Positions 1 through 8,936 of a DNA stretch of 64,000 nucleotides are shown in pieces. Source of the stretch: Gammaproteobacteria bacterium (GTDB lineage: Bacteria > Pseudomonadota > Gammaproteobacteria > Xanthomonadales > Wenzhouxiangellaceae); the NCBI GenBank assembly GCA_021772975.1, contig JAJFKY010000014.1:62001-126000 (forward strand), written 5' to 3'. Position numbers and translations under genes: made by a program. Positions within the stretch are counted from its first letter, which is position 1; the number at the start of each line of letters is the position of its first letter. The notes under the pieces were generated by a model. It had not been told where the DNA came from. It saw only the letters and a program-made list of their open reading frames with translations, and ran no database searches.

Positions 1-2559
1 AGCCAGCTGCGGCAGGGTATCTGGCCACGAATGTCCGCTTTGCAGTAACGCATCGGCAGCGGCAAAACGCGCCACGATGGTGCCCCGATCCAGCGGCATG
101 GGTGTAAATACCCGCTGGCCACGGGCCAATACGTTCAATTCCGGGGCAACGCCCGCCGACAGCCAATGATCGGCATTCACCACGGCTTTCAGCAAAACGC
201 CCGGGTTATCCAATGGCGGCTGGCTGTCAGGCAGCAGCAACTGCTGATACTGGCTATCCTGCTCGATCACCCGGCCCGGTTGCTGGTCGGCATCCAGATC
301 AATTGCATCTTCGCTGTCTTGCTGACGTGCCTGGCTTTCACTGCGCATCGCCAGCAGGTCAATGTCCTTGCTGGCGGCCCAGGTAGTGGCATCGGCCAGT
401 GTGACCAGCACGCCGCCGCGCTGAATCCAGCCTTTCAGAGCGCTCACCGTGCGATCGTTGAAATGCGTGGCATAACCGCCAAAAAAAGGACTGCTGTCAG
501 GCATGATCAGGACATCAAAATCATCCAGCTGCGCGCCACCCAGGTTATCGCCCCGGATCGGGGTTACCGGATAACCGAACTGGCCTTCAATCACGAACCG
601 CACCGCACCCGGAGAATAGACATCGGCCGGCACGTCCCAGATCAGCGCGATCCTGGGGGCCAGCAGGCGGACGGTCTGGAAGCTGCCAAAGCTGGGGCCG
701 TCAGTCATCCAGCTATCATTGAGGGCGGCCACTTCGAGGCCATTCAGGTCTGACTGTAAGCTCTGAATCACCGTATGCAGATCATCCGGGTTGTCTTTGA
801 CCGGAATAATCAGGCTGCCGGAAGGGTAAGTCCGCGTACTATGTGTAAACGGCTGATGACTGGATTTGACCGTGATGCCCAACTGCAGCAGGCGGCTTAA
901 CGCCTTGGCGATGCGGCGGTCACCACCTGGCAGCACATACGCCACCTGCGCACGGGCCAGACTGGCGGCCGCGATGACCTCATCGGGCCGCACCGCCTGC
1001 ATGCCGCTGGTTGACACCGGTTTGCCGCAGGTATCTATGTCGATATTGAACATCACCGGCAGCGACCAGGCCGTGACGTCATAGATTTCGTGATTCAGAC
1101 CCTTATCCAGCCGCTGTTGCTGAGCGGTCAGGTAATCGGGGTCAATATCCACCTGCTGGTCCAGCATGGTACGTAACAGCCGCTTGGCGGGCTGGGCCAG
1201 TGGAATGATTACGGAACCGGCCTTATAGTCATTGCCGCAGGCGGAAAAAGCCGCTGCGCTGCGCCAGACTTCAGCGCCATGCTGAACCATCAGTCTGCTG
1301 AGGTAATCGGCGCCGCCCTGATCGGTCTGTGCGGGGATGATATAGGTCTGAGTATTGCCGCGCGAACCTTCCTGGATAGCACTGCGGCGGTAATCATAAA
1401 ACTGCCGCCACAGTTGCTGACGGTTATTGCTGACGGTTTCCGCCACTGCGATCGAGCTGACAAAATGCTGCCGCACGGCCTGCCGGTAGGTCAGCAGGCT
1501 GCCGTCTCTGCGGCGTACCGCCAGTCCCCGTGGCGAAGCCTGCTCATGGGTCATGGAGATACCACCATAATAAGCCGGCCAGCTGGCTCCATAGCCGGGA
1601 TAGAACTCATCAAAGACTTCCCGGGTGAAATAATCAAAGCCATATTGGTCGAACCATTTGGCATTGTTGCGCCCGAACAGGTTCAGGCTTTCGCGATGGG
1701 TTTTGGACAGGTGCGGGTTGTAGGGTTCAGCGCCAGGCGCAAAGAAGTAACTGGCATCCGAGCCCATTTCATGGGCATCAACAAAAGCCAGTGGATACCA
1801 CTGCCGGATTGCTTTGACCCGGCCCTGGGTTTCCGGCTGGGTCAGCGCCAGCCAGTCACGATTCAGGTCGAACAGGTAATGATTGACCCGTCCCGACGGC
1901 CAGGGCTCATCGTGTTCGGCGGCGAACCGGCTGGTGTCCGGCTGAATGCCCTGTGCCTGGCGGAAATGGCTGATAAAACGATCGCGCCCATCCGGATTCT
2001 GCAGCGGATCAATAAACACCAGCGTATTGGCCAGAATGCCATCCACCACCGCATCATTGCTGGCTGCCAGCAGATGATAGGCGGTAAACATGGCGGCGTC
2101 CGAAGAGGAGATTTCGTTGCCATGCACCGCGTAGGAAAGCCAGGTAGTGCCCGGCAGTTGATTGATCAGTTCGCCGGCCGGCTCAGCACTGGTCCGGCGG
2201 GGATCAGCGAGCTGTTGAATATCCGTCTGAATAGCGTCCAGCCGGCTGATATTGGCGGCGCTGCCAAGCACGACATAAAACAGTTCACGGCCTTCCCAGC
2301 TGAGCGCATAGGGAAACAATCGAAGTCGGTCCGGGTGAGCTGCGGCCAATGCTTCGAAGTATTGGCGGATCTGAGCATGAGAACTGATGCGATGGCCGAC
2401 CGGGTAGCCCAGTACGCTGAGGTAATCCGGGGTTGCGGAGTGGTATTCGGTCCCGGGCCATAACGGCGCCTCAGCAAAGATGGCCTCGGCCGGGTAGCGT
2501 GCGGACAGGTTCGCTGAGTAACCGGTGGCGAGCAGGATGAAAGCGACAATCAGGCGCAT
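1..2559 (-). CDS. M14 family zinc carboxypeptidase-like protein (3' end outside window)
   Basis: The minus-strand frame opens at an ATG at 2559 and stays open to base 1, so at least 853 codons are present and the C-terminus is missing. Residues 1-20 look like a signal peptide, so export is expected. The M14 zinc site is visible: HGNE (H146, E149) and a third ligand H263 in DAHEMG. The family motifs NPDGRD (~188-193) and DLNRDW (~231-236) lie between them. The peptidase domain fills roughly residues 45-400; the rest looks like a glutamine-amidotransferase-like C-terminal region, as in the long bacterial M14 proteins of ~830-900 residues. The start is supported by a GAGA stretch a few bases upstream. 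Family assignment is secure; the substrate is unknown. Confidence 0.9.
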   Translation of the reverse strand, partial: MRLIVAFILLATGYSANLSARYPAEAIFAEAPLWPGTEYHSATPDYLSVLGYPVGHRISSHAQIRQYFEALAAAHPDRLRLFPYALSWEGRELFYVVLGSAANISRLDAIQTDIQQLADPRRTSAEPAGELINQLPGTTWLSYAVHGNEISSSDAAMFTAYHLLAASNDAVVDGILANTLVFIDPLQNPDGRDRFISHFRQAQGIQPDTSRFAAEHDEPWPSGRVNHYLFDLNRDWLALTQPETQGRVKAIRQWYPLAFVDAHEMGSDASYFFAPGAEPYNPHLSKTHRESLNLFGRNNAKWFDQYGFDYFTREVFDEFYPGYGASWPAYYGGISMTHEQASPRGLAVRRRDGSLLTYRQAVRQHFVSSIAVAETVSNNRQQLWRQFYDYRRSAIQEGSRGNTQTYIIPAQTDQGGADYLSRLMVQHGAEVWRSAAAFSACGNDYKAGSVIIPLAQPAKRLLRTMLDQQVDIDPDYLTAQQQRLDKGLNHEIYDVTAWSLPVMFNIDIDTCGKPVSTSGMQAVRPDEVIAAASLARAQVAYVLPGGDRRIAKALSRLLQLGITVKSSHQPFTHSTRTYPSGSLIIPVKDNPDDLHTVIQSLQSDLNGLEVAALNDSWMTDGPSFGSFQTVRLLAPRIALIWDVPADVYSPGAVRFVIEGQFGYPVTPIRGDNLGGAQLDDFDVLIMPDSSPFFGGYATHFNDRTVSALKGWIQRGGVLVTLADATTWAASKDIDLLAMRSESQARQQDSEDAIDLDADQQPGRVIEQDSQYQQLLLPDSQPPLDNPGVLLKAVVNADHWLSAGVAPELNVLARGQRVFTPMPLDRGTIVARFAAADALLQSGHSWPDTLPQLA

Positions 2560-2689
2560 GATGTTTCTCGCGGCAAAAATACAGCAGGCACTATAGCAAA
2601 AGGCGATATATGACTTCCTGCACTGTACCTGTTCTGAAGCTCTGGGTATCGTAAATATCACGAAATGTTGGCTGGAAGGAGAAGGAACC

Positions 2690-2986
2690 ATGTTTAGTGC
2701 ATTCGGCTGGGTATTGTTTGGTTTTGCTGTGTGGGGGCTCTGTATTGTGATGCATGCTGTACAGAAAAGGTTTGCACCGGAATGGAATGATGGCAAGCCT
2801 GGTCAGAACTGGTGGGACTTTATGTGGGGTGAAGACGTTGAAAAGCGCGAAAAACGCCAGCGTCACCAGTCGGAAGACGTAAAAGATCAGGGGATTCGCG
2901 ATCTTAAGCAGCGTATTGAAGTTCTGGAAGCCATCGTTACTGATCGCCGCTATCAGTTTGACGAGGAGTTGCGCACTAATCGCTAG
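2690..2986 (+). CDS. Small membrane protein with coiled-coil tail, PspB-like
   Basis: 98 residues with one N-terminal membrane helix (about residues 3-25), a charged linker, and a C-terminal heptad-rich helix (about 65-92). The C-terminal RIEVLEAIV segment resembles the end of phage-shock protein B and related envelope-stress proteins. A strong Shine-Dalgarno sequence (GGAGAAGGA) precedes the ATG, and a clear intrinsic terminator follows the stop, so it is a monocistronic gene. It is longer than classical PspB (~75 aa), and no pspA or pspC is next to it, so a stress role is only a suggestion. Confidence 0.7.
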   Translation: MFSAFGWVLFGFAVWGLCIVMHAVQKRFAPEWNDGKPGQNWWDFMWGEDVEKREKRQRHQSEDVKDQGIRDLKQRIEVLEAIVTDRRYQFDEELRTNR

Positions 2987-3013
2987 GGGCCGGTTTCTCC
3001 CATGCGATGACGC

Positions 3014-3042
3014 AACAGGCCCGGATTTTCCGGGCCTGTTTT
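3014..3042 (+). terminator. Intrinsic terminator after the PspB-like gene
   Basis: A perfect 12-bp stem (AACAGGCCCGGA / TCCGGGCCTGTT) with a TTT loop runs into a T tract. It sits 28 bases after the stop at 2986. Confidence 0.9.
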
Positions 3043-3262
3043 ACGCTTGCTCTGGTACTGGTTCAATCATCTGGGATGATCATTGCGGCAGGCAGTTCAG
3101 TCGGCTTGGCAAAAGCAGCCTACGTATTCCCGCTACCTCTGACTGCCGTGACTATTCATTTAATTTAGCCTGCCCGGAATAATCTGCCTGAGTATAGAGC
3201 CATGTCCGCACTCAGGCGCTGAAAACCATACCGTAGTATTTAGCCTGCTGAGATAAATCGTA

Positions 3263-3621
3263 TCAATACGAAGGACCACCGCTGTTATCACAGCTGAAAG
3301 TGCGCGAAGCCGAGGTGGCAAAACCATTGCCATCACCAATCGTTACGGTAAGTGTTGCATTGCCGTTGGTGAAGCCATTGCAAATCGCTCCGCAAGAAAA
3401 ATTATTGCCAGTGCAACCTGAAGCAAAATTGGCACGATAGGTCACATGCCAGTCATAACTGGCCTCACTGAACGGATAAGCGTCACGGTAAACACCACCG
3501 GTACCACCGGCTGGCTCACAAACCAGGGATGCAATAAACGGGTCAGCATAGGTGTTTGCGGAAAAGCCGAGAGATATCAGTAAGGTGAAAAGGCGAGTGT
3601 AATTTTTTTCATTGTTATATC
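3263..3621 (-). pseudogene. Small exported Cys-rich protein, reading frame shifted at an A7 tract
   Basis: A good ribosome site (AAGGAT) precedes ATG at 3621, but the frame from that ATG stops after 11 codons. The -1/+2 frame continues to the stop at 3263. Adding one A to the A7 run directly after the ATG gives an uninterrupted ~118-residue protein: a classic signal peptide (MKKNYTRLFTLLISLGFSA, cleavage near NTYA-D), then a mature part with five or so cysteines and Ser/Thr/Gly-rich beta-like sequence. So this is a real gene whose frame depends on the homopolymer length. Sequencing error, a true mutation and transcriptional slippage or phase variation are all possible. Function unknown. Confidence 0.6.
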
Positions 3622-3624
3622 CTT

Positions 3625-4312
3625 ATATCATTAAATCAGGCAAACCATTTGCCGGTGGTGATAATGCCTTTTAGCAGTTGCAAATATGTGAAGGCTGGTC
3701 TGGTGAATTATTACAGGCAGCAAACAACCGATAAAATTTTATTATCAAGCGCAGGTTATTAATTATAGCTTGAATAATTGCCCGCTAATTCAGATCATGT
3801 TGTTATTTCAGTAGTCCAGTCAGTTTGTACATTCAGCCGTGGGCAGGTGCTAATAACAGTCAATAAAAAAACCCGGCCGGGGAGACCGGGTTTTCGTTTC
3901 AATCAGCCTTTTCCGGTTGCCCTGTTTAGTCACTGTTGAAGTGGTCTGCCAAGGTTATCCGTAATTACTTGAGTGCCAGGCAGGGAGTGAAATCCATGGC
4001 TTATACTGCAAGTAATGACTGATCTAAAGGATTTAATAGTAACGTGCCTGTTTTTTATAAATCCTTTTATTCGTGAGTAACCAGCTAACTCACTAACTGC
4101 AGTTTATTCTCTTAGTGGTTAATACAGTGTAAATAATTTGTCACTTTCATGTGAATATTAAAAGTATTTTCCGCGCATAAATACACACAATAAATTCACA
4201 ATAATAAAGGCTCTGTGAAATCAAATTATATTGAGTATAAAAAACAGCCGATAAAAATAACTGATAAAATAAGCGTTGGTTAAAAATGCCATCAAGGCAT
4301 GGCTGAATTATT
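3625..4312. other. AT-rich intergenic stretch
   Basis: Almost 700 bases without a convincing gene on either strand. The only clear element is the hairpin at 3868-3894. The A+T-rich sequence at 4020-4310 could hold promoters, but I see no well-spaced -35/-10 pair that I would defend. Confidence 0.5.
3868..3894. terminator. Bidirectional intrinsic terminator
   Basis: AAAACCCGG pairs with CCGGGTTTT around a 9-base loop, with an A run on the left and a T run on the right, so it can work on both strands. It lies 420 bases beyond the end of the ybbP-like gene (minus strand). The transcript it ends on the plus strand is not obvious. Confidence 0.8.
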
Positions 4313-6787
4313 TTATATATGCTGTCTTAGCGCTGCAAGTGGGGCAGTGTTAAAACTGCGCCGGCTGACCAGCCAGGTGGTCAATGGCAGTAAAATTAAT
4401 CCTGCCGCCAGACCGGCCAGGGCCAGCCACGGCTGCAATTGCCAGCTGATATCCAGAATGTCACGGCTGATGCGCCAGGTGCAGACTGCCGCAACAATTA
4501 CCGCCAGTAAACCGGTCAGTCCCCCCAGCAGAATATTTTCCAGCCACCAGGAACGCTGCAAAATACCCCGCTTGACTCCCAGGCAACGCAGTACGGCGGT
4601 TTCCCGCTGACGTTCCGACAGTCCCGATTGGACTGCATTAACCAGTACCACCAGAGCGGCTGCCAGAGTAAACAGAAACACGATTTCCAGCGCGCGAATC
4701 AGCTTCGCGAGCAAATCCGCGATCTGTCTGACCAGCGCTTCGGCATCAAAAATGGTGATGTTAGGGAATTGCTGCGCCACCGTACGCAACATGCCGGCAG
4801 CCTCATCGGACAGGTGAAAGCTGGCGACCCATTGAAAATCGAGATCAGCGGCAGCGGCCGGGTTAAGCAGGATAAAGAAATTGATATTGAATGAGTCCCA
4901 CTCCACACTGCGCAGACTGGTGATGGTGCCGCGAATTTCCTGTGCTCCGGACAGGAATGTCATGCTGTCACCGGGCGTCAACTCCAGCGCTTCGGCCCAG
5001 TCCGCGGATAAGGATATCTGGGCTGTGCTGCGGTTGGGGTCAAACCAGCTGCCCGCGGTCAAACTGTTGGAAGCAGGTAGATCAGCGCGCCAGGATAGAT
5101 TCACCGTACCATCACGGCGGCCAGGCGGATTGGCCTCCGGCCGCCATTCTGCCGCCGGGACATCATTGATGCGGATCACCCGGGCAATCGCCATCGGGCC
5201 AAACTCCAGCTTAGCGACGTCATGGGATTCCAGCAAAGCCTGCAACGCTGGTTTCTGATCGGGCTGGATGTTGATCAGAAATCGGTTAGGAGTATCCGGC
5301 GCCAGGCTGGTCTGCCATTGCGCCACCATATCATTGCGAATCCAGCCCAGCACCAGCAGTGCGATTAAAGCCAGGCCCAGGGCCGTCATATGCAGAGTAT
5401 TGGCCTGCTGATGGCGTTGCAGTCCGGACAGCGCCAGCCGGACTTCGGGCGCGGATACGCGGTGCAGCCGCTGGATCAACCACAGCACCAGCTTCACCAC
5501 CAGCAGCAGCGCGATGACCAGCACCACAACGCCTAACAGCACAATCATCGCCAGCCGCCAGTTATCCAGTTGCCAGGCGCACAGACCGAGCAGGGTGATA
5601 AACGCCGGCAGATAGGTCAGCAGCCAGTGGCGGTCGGTTTGAATGGTAACTTCATTAAGAATAGTCAGACTGGGTAGCCTGCGCAGTTGCAGTAAGCGCG
5701 GCAGGCACAGGGTGCTGAGCAGTAACACCCCTATCAGCAGCGTTTCCAGAATAGGGCGCAGGGCAATACCCGGCAATTGATTGGTCAGCAAAGCAGCCAG
5801 TTGTTGCGCCAGTAACATCTGGGCCAGCAGTCCCAGCAGGATACCGGCGCTGCAGGCTGCCAGCATCAGCCACAGCAGTTGCCACAGTTTCAGCCGCAGA
5901 ATTTCGGACCAGGAGAGTCCAAAGCAGCGCAATAATGCCACCGGCTGCCGTTGCGCCAGCGCATAGCGTCTGCCGGCCTGCAGCATGCCGGCCGCTCCCA
6001 GCAGTACCGCGCACAACGCGGCCAGACTTAAAAACCGGGTTGCCTGGGCCAGGGCATTGCTGGATTGCGCCTCGGCCTGCTCCGGGGTGATGATGCGCAG
6101 GTCCGGGTAGTCATTCAGCGAGTTTTTGAAGCGTTCCAGTGCTGCGGGCTGGCCGGCTATCAGCAGTTGCCAGGTGGCCCGTGACTGGCTGCGCAATAAG
6201 CCGGCCAGCCGGGCATCGGCCAGATTCAATAACAGCCGGGGTGACAATCCCGCAAAACCGCCGGTGCGATCAGGCTCATAGGTCAATACCTTGGCCAATC
6301 GGTAGACTTCGCTGCCCACTGACAGCGAGTCGCCAACCTGCATATTCAGCGCGCTGAGTAAACGCGATTCGGCCCACACCTCGCCGGCAGCCGGCAAGGC
6401 AGTGGTGGCGCTGCCTGGTTCATAAGCATCGTTACTGACGGCCAGTTGCCCGCGTAATGGATAACCCTGGGTAATCGCCTTGGCCGAGACCAGCAGTGAA
6501 TCCTCGCCGGCGAATACCGCGCTGGGGAAGCTGACCACCTGGGCTGTGTCCAGCCCCAGACCGGTCGCGTTCTGCTGAATGTCCGTGCTGATCGGGTTAC
6601 GGCTGCTCAGCACCAGGTCAGCGGCCAGTAACTCGCCGGCTTTGGCGGTCAATGCCCGTTGGGCGCGATCACTGGTGACATTGACCGCGGTCAGTGCCGC
6701 CAGGGTAATGGTCAACGCCCAGAACACCGAAGCCAGAGGGCCGGCGCGCCATTCTCGCTGAGTCTGACGCAGGCTCAGAGCCAGCAT
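4313..6787 (-). CDS. ybbP: FtsX-like ABC transporter permease, YbbP type
   Basis: 824 residues: an N-terminal membrane helix (~18-40), a large periplasmic domain, a central block of helices (~255-470), a second periplasmic domain, and C-terminal helices from ~690. This is the double-length FtsX layout of YbbP, which is typically encoded with YbbA and TesA, as here. The ATG at 6787 overlaps the stop of the ATPase gene (TGATG), so translation is coupled. It should form an inner-membrane complex with the ATPase below; the cargo of this family is not firmly known (lipid or lipoprotein handling is often proposed). Confidence 0.9.
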   Translation of the reverse strand: MLALSLRQTQREWRAGPLASVFWALTITLAALTAVNVTSDRAQRALTAKAGELLAADLVLSSRNPISTDIQQNATGLGLDTAQVVSFPSAVFAGEDSLLVSAKAITQGYPLRGQLAVSNDAYEPGSATTALPAAGEVWAESRLLSALNMQVGDSLSVGSEVYRLAKVLTYEPDRTGGFAGLSPRLLLNLADARLAGLLRSQSRATWQLLIAGQPAALERFKNSLNDYPDLRIITPEQAEAQSSNALAQATRFLSLAALCAVLLGAAGMLQAGRRYALAQRQPVALLRCFGLSWSEILRLKLWQLLWLMLAACSAGILLGLLAQMLLAQQLAALLTNQLPGIALRPILETLLIGVLLLSTLCLPRLLQLRRLPSLTILNEVTIQTDRHWLLTYLPAFITLLGLCAWQLDNWRLAMIVLLGVVVLVIALLLVVKLVLWLIQRLHRVSAPEVRLALSGLQRHQQANTLHMTALGLALIALLVLGWIRNDMVAQWQTSLAPDTPNRFLINIQPDQKPALQALLESHDVAKLEFGPMAIARVIRINDVPAAEWRPEANPPGRRDGTVNLSWRADLPASNSLTAGSWFDPNRSTAQISLSADWAEALELTPGDSMTFLSGAQEIRGTITSLRSVEWDSFNINFFILLNPAAAADLDFQWVASFHLSDEAAGMLRTVAQQFPNITIFDAEALVRQIADLLAKLIRALEIVFLFTLAAALVVLVNAVQSGLSERQRETAVLRCLGVKRGILQRSWWLENILLGGLTGLLAVIVAAVCTWRISRDILDISWQLQPWLALAGLAAGLILLPLTTWLVSRRSFNTAPLAALRQHI

Positions 6788-7521
6788 CAGTCGGCCTGCT
6801 GGACAGGATGATGCAAACGCCCATCCCGCAGGCGCAGATGACGCTGACAGCGCTCGGCCATATTCAAATCATGCGTGACCAACAGCAGGGCCGTGTCGCA
6901 ACGGGCATTCATATCAAACAGCAGGTCAGCAATGTGCCTGCCGCTGGCATGATCCAGATTACCGGTGGGTTCGTCCGCGAACAGCAATGCCGGTTCACCG
7001 GCGAACGCGCGCGCTAATGCCACTCGCTGCTGCTCACCACCGGAGAGTTGTGACGGATAATGGTTGAGCCGCTCAGCCAGGCCCACGCTGTGCAGCGCGG
7101 CAATACTTTTTTGTTTAGCTTCGCTGACGCCGGTCAACTGCAACGGCAGCAGTACATTGTCCAGTGCGGTCAGGGTTGGCAGCAGTTGGAAGGACTGAAA
7201 CACAAAGCCGACCCGCTGGCGACGCAGCGCGGCCCGGCCTTCTTCATCCAGTTTTGCCAGCGCCTGGCCGAACATCTGGATATCTCCGCCGGTGGCGATA
7301 TCCAGCCCGGCCAGCAGGCCTAATAAAGTGGTTTTACCGGAACCGGACGCGCCTGAAATGGCCAAAGACTCGCCCGGCTTGAGTTGCAGGTCAATGCCCT
7401 TGAGAATAGACAGGGTATGGCCGCTGCCGGTGATATGGTGTTCCAACTGGTGACAGGCCAGAATATCCGGATGATGATCTGGAGATGTGGCTGGGATGGA
7501 ACTGGCAGAGGCTTGGGACAT
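6787..7521 (-). CDS. ybbA: ABC transporter ATP-binding protein, YbbA type
   Basis: 244 residues in the LolD/MacB subfamily: Walker [11 protein letters not shown], signature [14 protein letters not shown], Walker [13 protein letters not shown] and a switch histidine in VTHD. It is the cytoplasmic ATPase partner of the permease that starts on its last base. It is divergent from tesA with about 34 bp between start codons, so the two transcripts share a very short control region. Confidence 0.93.
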   Translation of the reverse strand: MSQASASSIPATSPDHHPDILACHQLEHHITGSGHTLSILKGIDLQLKPGESLAISGASGSGKTTLLGLLAGLDIATGGDIQMFGQALAKLDEEGRAALRRQRVGFVFQSFQLLPTLTALDNVLLPLQLTGVSEAKQKSIAALHSVGLAERLNHYPSQLSGGEQQRVALARAFAGEPALLFADEPTGNLDHASGRHIADLLFDMNARCDTALLLVTHDLNMAERCQRHLRLRDGRLHHPVQQAD

Positions 7522-7555
7522 ATGAAACTCTTACTATTTGCTCGGGTAATGCTGT

Positions 7556-8182
7556 ATGACAATTCGTAAAAAAACGCTGCTTGGTTTGCTCCTGTTATCC
7601 AGTCTGGTTTGGGGCCAAAGCACTTTAGCGCAAGCCACCGATGGTTCGAAACGGCTATTGGTCATGGGCGATAGTCTCAGCGCCGCGCACAATATTCCGC
7701 TGGAGCTGGGCTGGGTGAATCTGTTGCAGCAAAAGCTGGGTTCGGAGTGGAGCGTGATCAATGCCAGTATCAGCGGTGAAACCAGTGCCGGCGGCTTAAC
7801 CCGGCTGCCGGATTTGCTGGATGAGCATCAACCGGACTGGGTATTTCTGGAACTGGGCGCCAATGATGGTCTGCGGGCGTTATCTACGGCAGCGCTGGAG
7901 GATAACCTGCGGGCAATGATCGATCTGGCCAAGCAGGCCGGCGCGCGAGTCTTGCTGATTGGTCTGCAGATTCCTGATAACTATGGGCCTATCTATCAGC
8001 AGCGTTTTGCGGAAACCTATCCGCAGGTTGCTGAGCGCCGGCAGGTTCCGCTGGTGCCTTTTCTGCTGGAAGGCGTAGGTACTGAGCCTGAATTCATGCA
8101 GGCCGACGGACTGCACCCGACCGCGGCCGCTCAGCCGATCCTGTTACGGACGGTTTGGGAGCATTGGCAAGCGTCGCGATAA
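7556..8182 (+). CDS. tesA: Periplasmic SGNH esterase / thioesterase I / lysophospholipase L1
   Basis: 208 residues with an N-terminal signal peptide (hydrophobic 8-20, cleavage near LAQA). SGNH-hydrolase blocks are complete: GDSLS with nucleophile S40, G74 in ISGE, N103 in GAND, and the D184-x-x-H187 pair in DGLHP. The family hydrolyses acyl-CoA, lysophospholipid and other esters in the periplasm. The divergent ybbA-ybbP arrangement is the classic one for tesA. No strong Shine-Dalgarno site is visible. Confidence 0.93.
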   Translation: MTIRKKTLLGLLLLSSLVWGQSTLAQATDGSKRLLVMGDSLSAAHNIPLELGWVNLLQQKLGSEWSVINASISGETSAGGLTRLPDLLDEHQPDWVFLELGANDGLRALSTAALEDNLRAMIDLAKQAGARVLLIGLQIPDNYGPIYQQRFAETYPQVAERRQVPLVPFLLEGVGTEPEFMQADGLHPTAAAQPILLRTVWEHWQASR

Positions 8183-8225
8183 CGTTAGCCGGTTGATATA
8201 TCCGGATCGTTACAGCTCGGGCTGA

Positions 8226-8732
8226 TCAGGCGGGCGGATGCTCGGCGCCGCACTGTGGGCAGGTTCTGGCTTTAGACTGATTAAATTTGGCAAATATTTC
8301 AGGAAACTGCGTTTCAATATTCTGCAGGTAAAAATACTCTTCAAACAGCAAATGCCCGCACTGCTGACAAAACCACATCAGGCCATCCTGTTCGTGTGGT
8401 AGGCGCTTGCGCTCGACCACCAGGCCGATCGAATCGGCCATGCGCTGGGGCGAGTGGGGGACCTGCGGCGGTAACAGGAAAATTTCTCCCGCCCTGATCG
8501 GTATTTCCCTGCGCTGGCCGTCTGGCATGATATCCAGGCGCATTTCGCCTTCCAATTGGTAAAACAACTCCGGGCCTTCATCATAATGAAAGTCATTGCG
8601 CTGATTGGGTCCACCGACCACCATGACGATGAAATCTTCGTCCCAGATCACCTTGTTGCCGACCGGGGGTTTAAGCAGATGGCGGTGTTCGTCAATCCAC
8701 TTTTGCAGATCGATGGGTGAGGGCAGTTTCAC
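8226..8732 (-). CDS. nbaC: 3-hydroxyanthranilate 3,4-dioxygenase
   Basis: 168-residue cupin. It opens the ring of 3-hydroxyanthranilate to 2-amino-3-carboxymuconate semialdehyde, a step of tryptophan (kynurenine) breakdown or quinolinate synthesis. The catalytic Fe(II) ligands H49, E55 and H93 align with those of the bacterial enzyme. The C-terminal rubredoxin-like pair of CxxC motifs (C122/C125, C158/C161) is intact, as in bacterial rather than animal forms. No other kynurenine genes are in the window. Confidence 0.93.
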   Translation of the reverse strand: MKLPSPIDLQKWIDEHRHLLKPPVGNKVIWDEDFIVMVVGGPNQRNDFHYDEGPELFYQLEGEMRLDIMPDGQRREIPIRAGEIFLLPPQVPHSPQRMADSIGLVVERKRLPHEQDGLMWFCQQCGHLLFEEYFYLQNIETQFPEIFAKFNQSKARTCPQCGAEHPPA

Positions 8733-8741
8733 GGTCTCACG

Positions 8742-8786
8742 CCCGTAGGAGCGGATCTGGCCGCGACCAAAAGACCTGGCCGCGAC
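8742..8786. repeat. REP-like GTAGGAGCGG...CTGGCCGCGAC element
   Basis: GTAGGAGCGGATCTGGCCGC is followed by a second CCTGGCCGCGAC (8775-8786). It has the same character as the palindromic unit at 56626-56682 and as the core of the tandem repeats at 8825-8932, so it looks like a dispersed family of extragenic palindromes. Confidence 0.6.
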
Positions 8787-8824
8787 AAAAAGATACGTTT
8801 ATGGCATCTACCAGAGGATATGCG

Positions 8825-8932
8825 CCTGTTCGCGGCCAGGTCCGCTCCTACCTGACAGGGCCTGTTCGCGGCCAGGTCCGCTCCTACCTGACAGGGGCTG
8901 CTCGCGGCCAGGTCCGCTGCTAGCTGACAGGG
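8825..8932. repeat. Three tandem 36-bp repeats with REP-like core
   Basis: Units 8825-8860 and 8861-8896 are identical. Unit 8897-8932 differs at a few positions. Each holds the core TCGCGGCCAGGTCCGCTCCT, the reverse complement of the element at 8742. The array lies between the convergent-side start of nbaC and the 3' end of asnS, ending four bases before the asnS stop codon. Confidence 0.85.
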
Positions 8933-8936
8933 CAAA

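Noticed and set aside
1279-2463. Long plus-strand open frame opposite the M14 peptidase
   Set aside because: It mirrors the codons of the peptidase gene, which has catalytic motifs on the minus strand. No protein family likeness on the plus strand.
8825-8932. CRISPR array
   Set aside because: The 36-bp units follow one another without spacers, and there are no cas genes. It is a simple tandem repeat.
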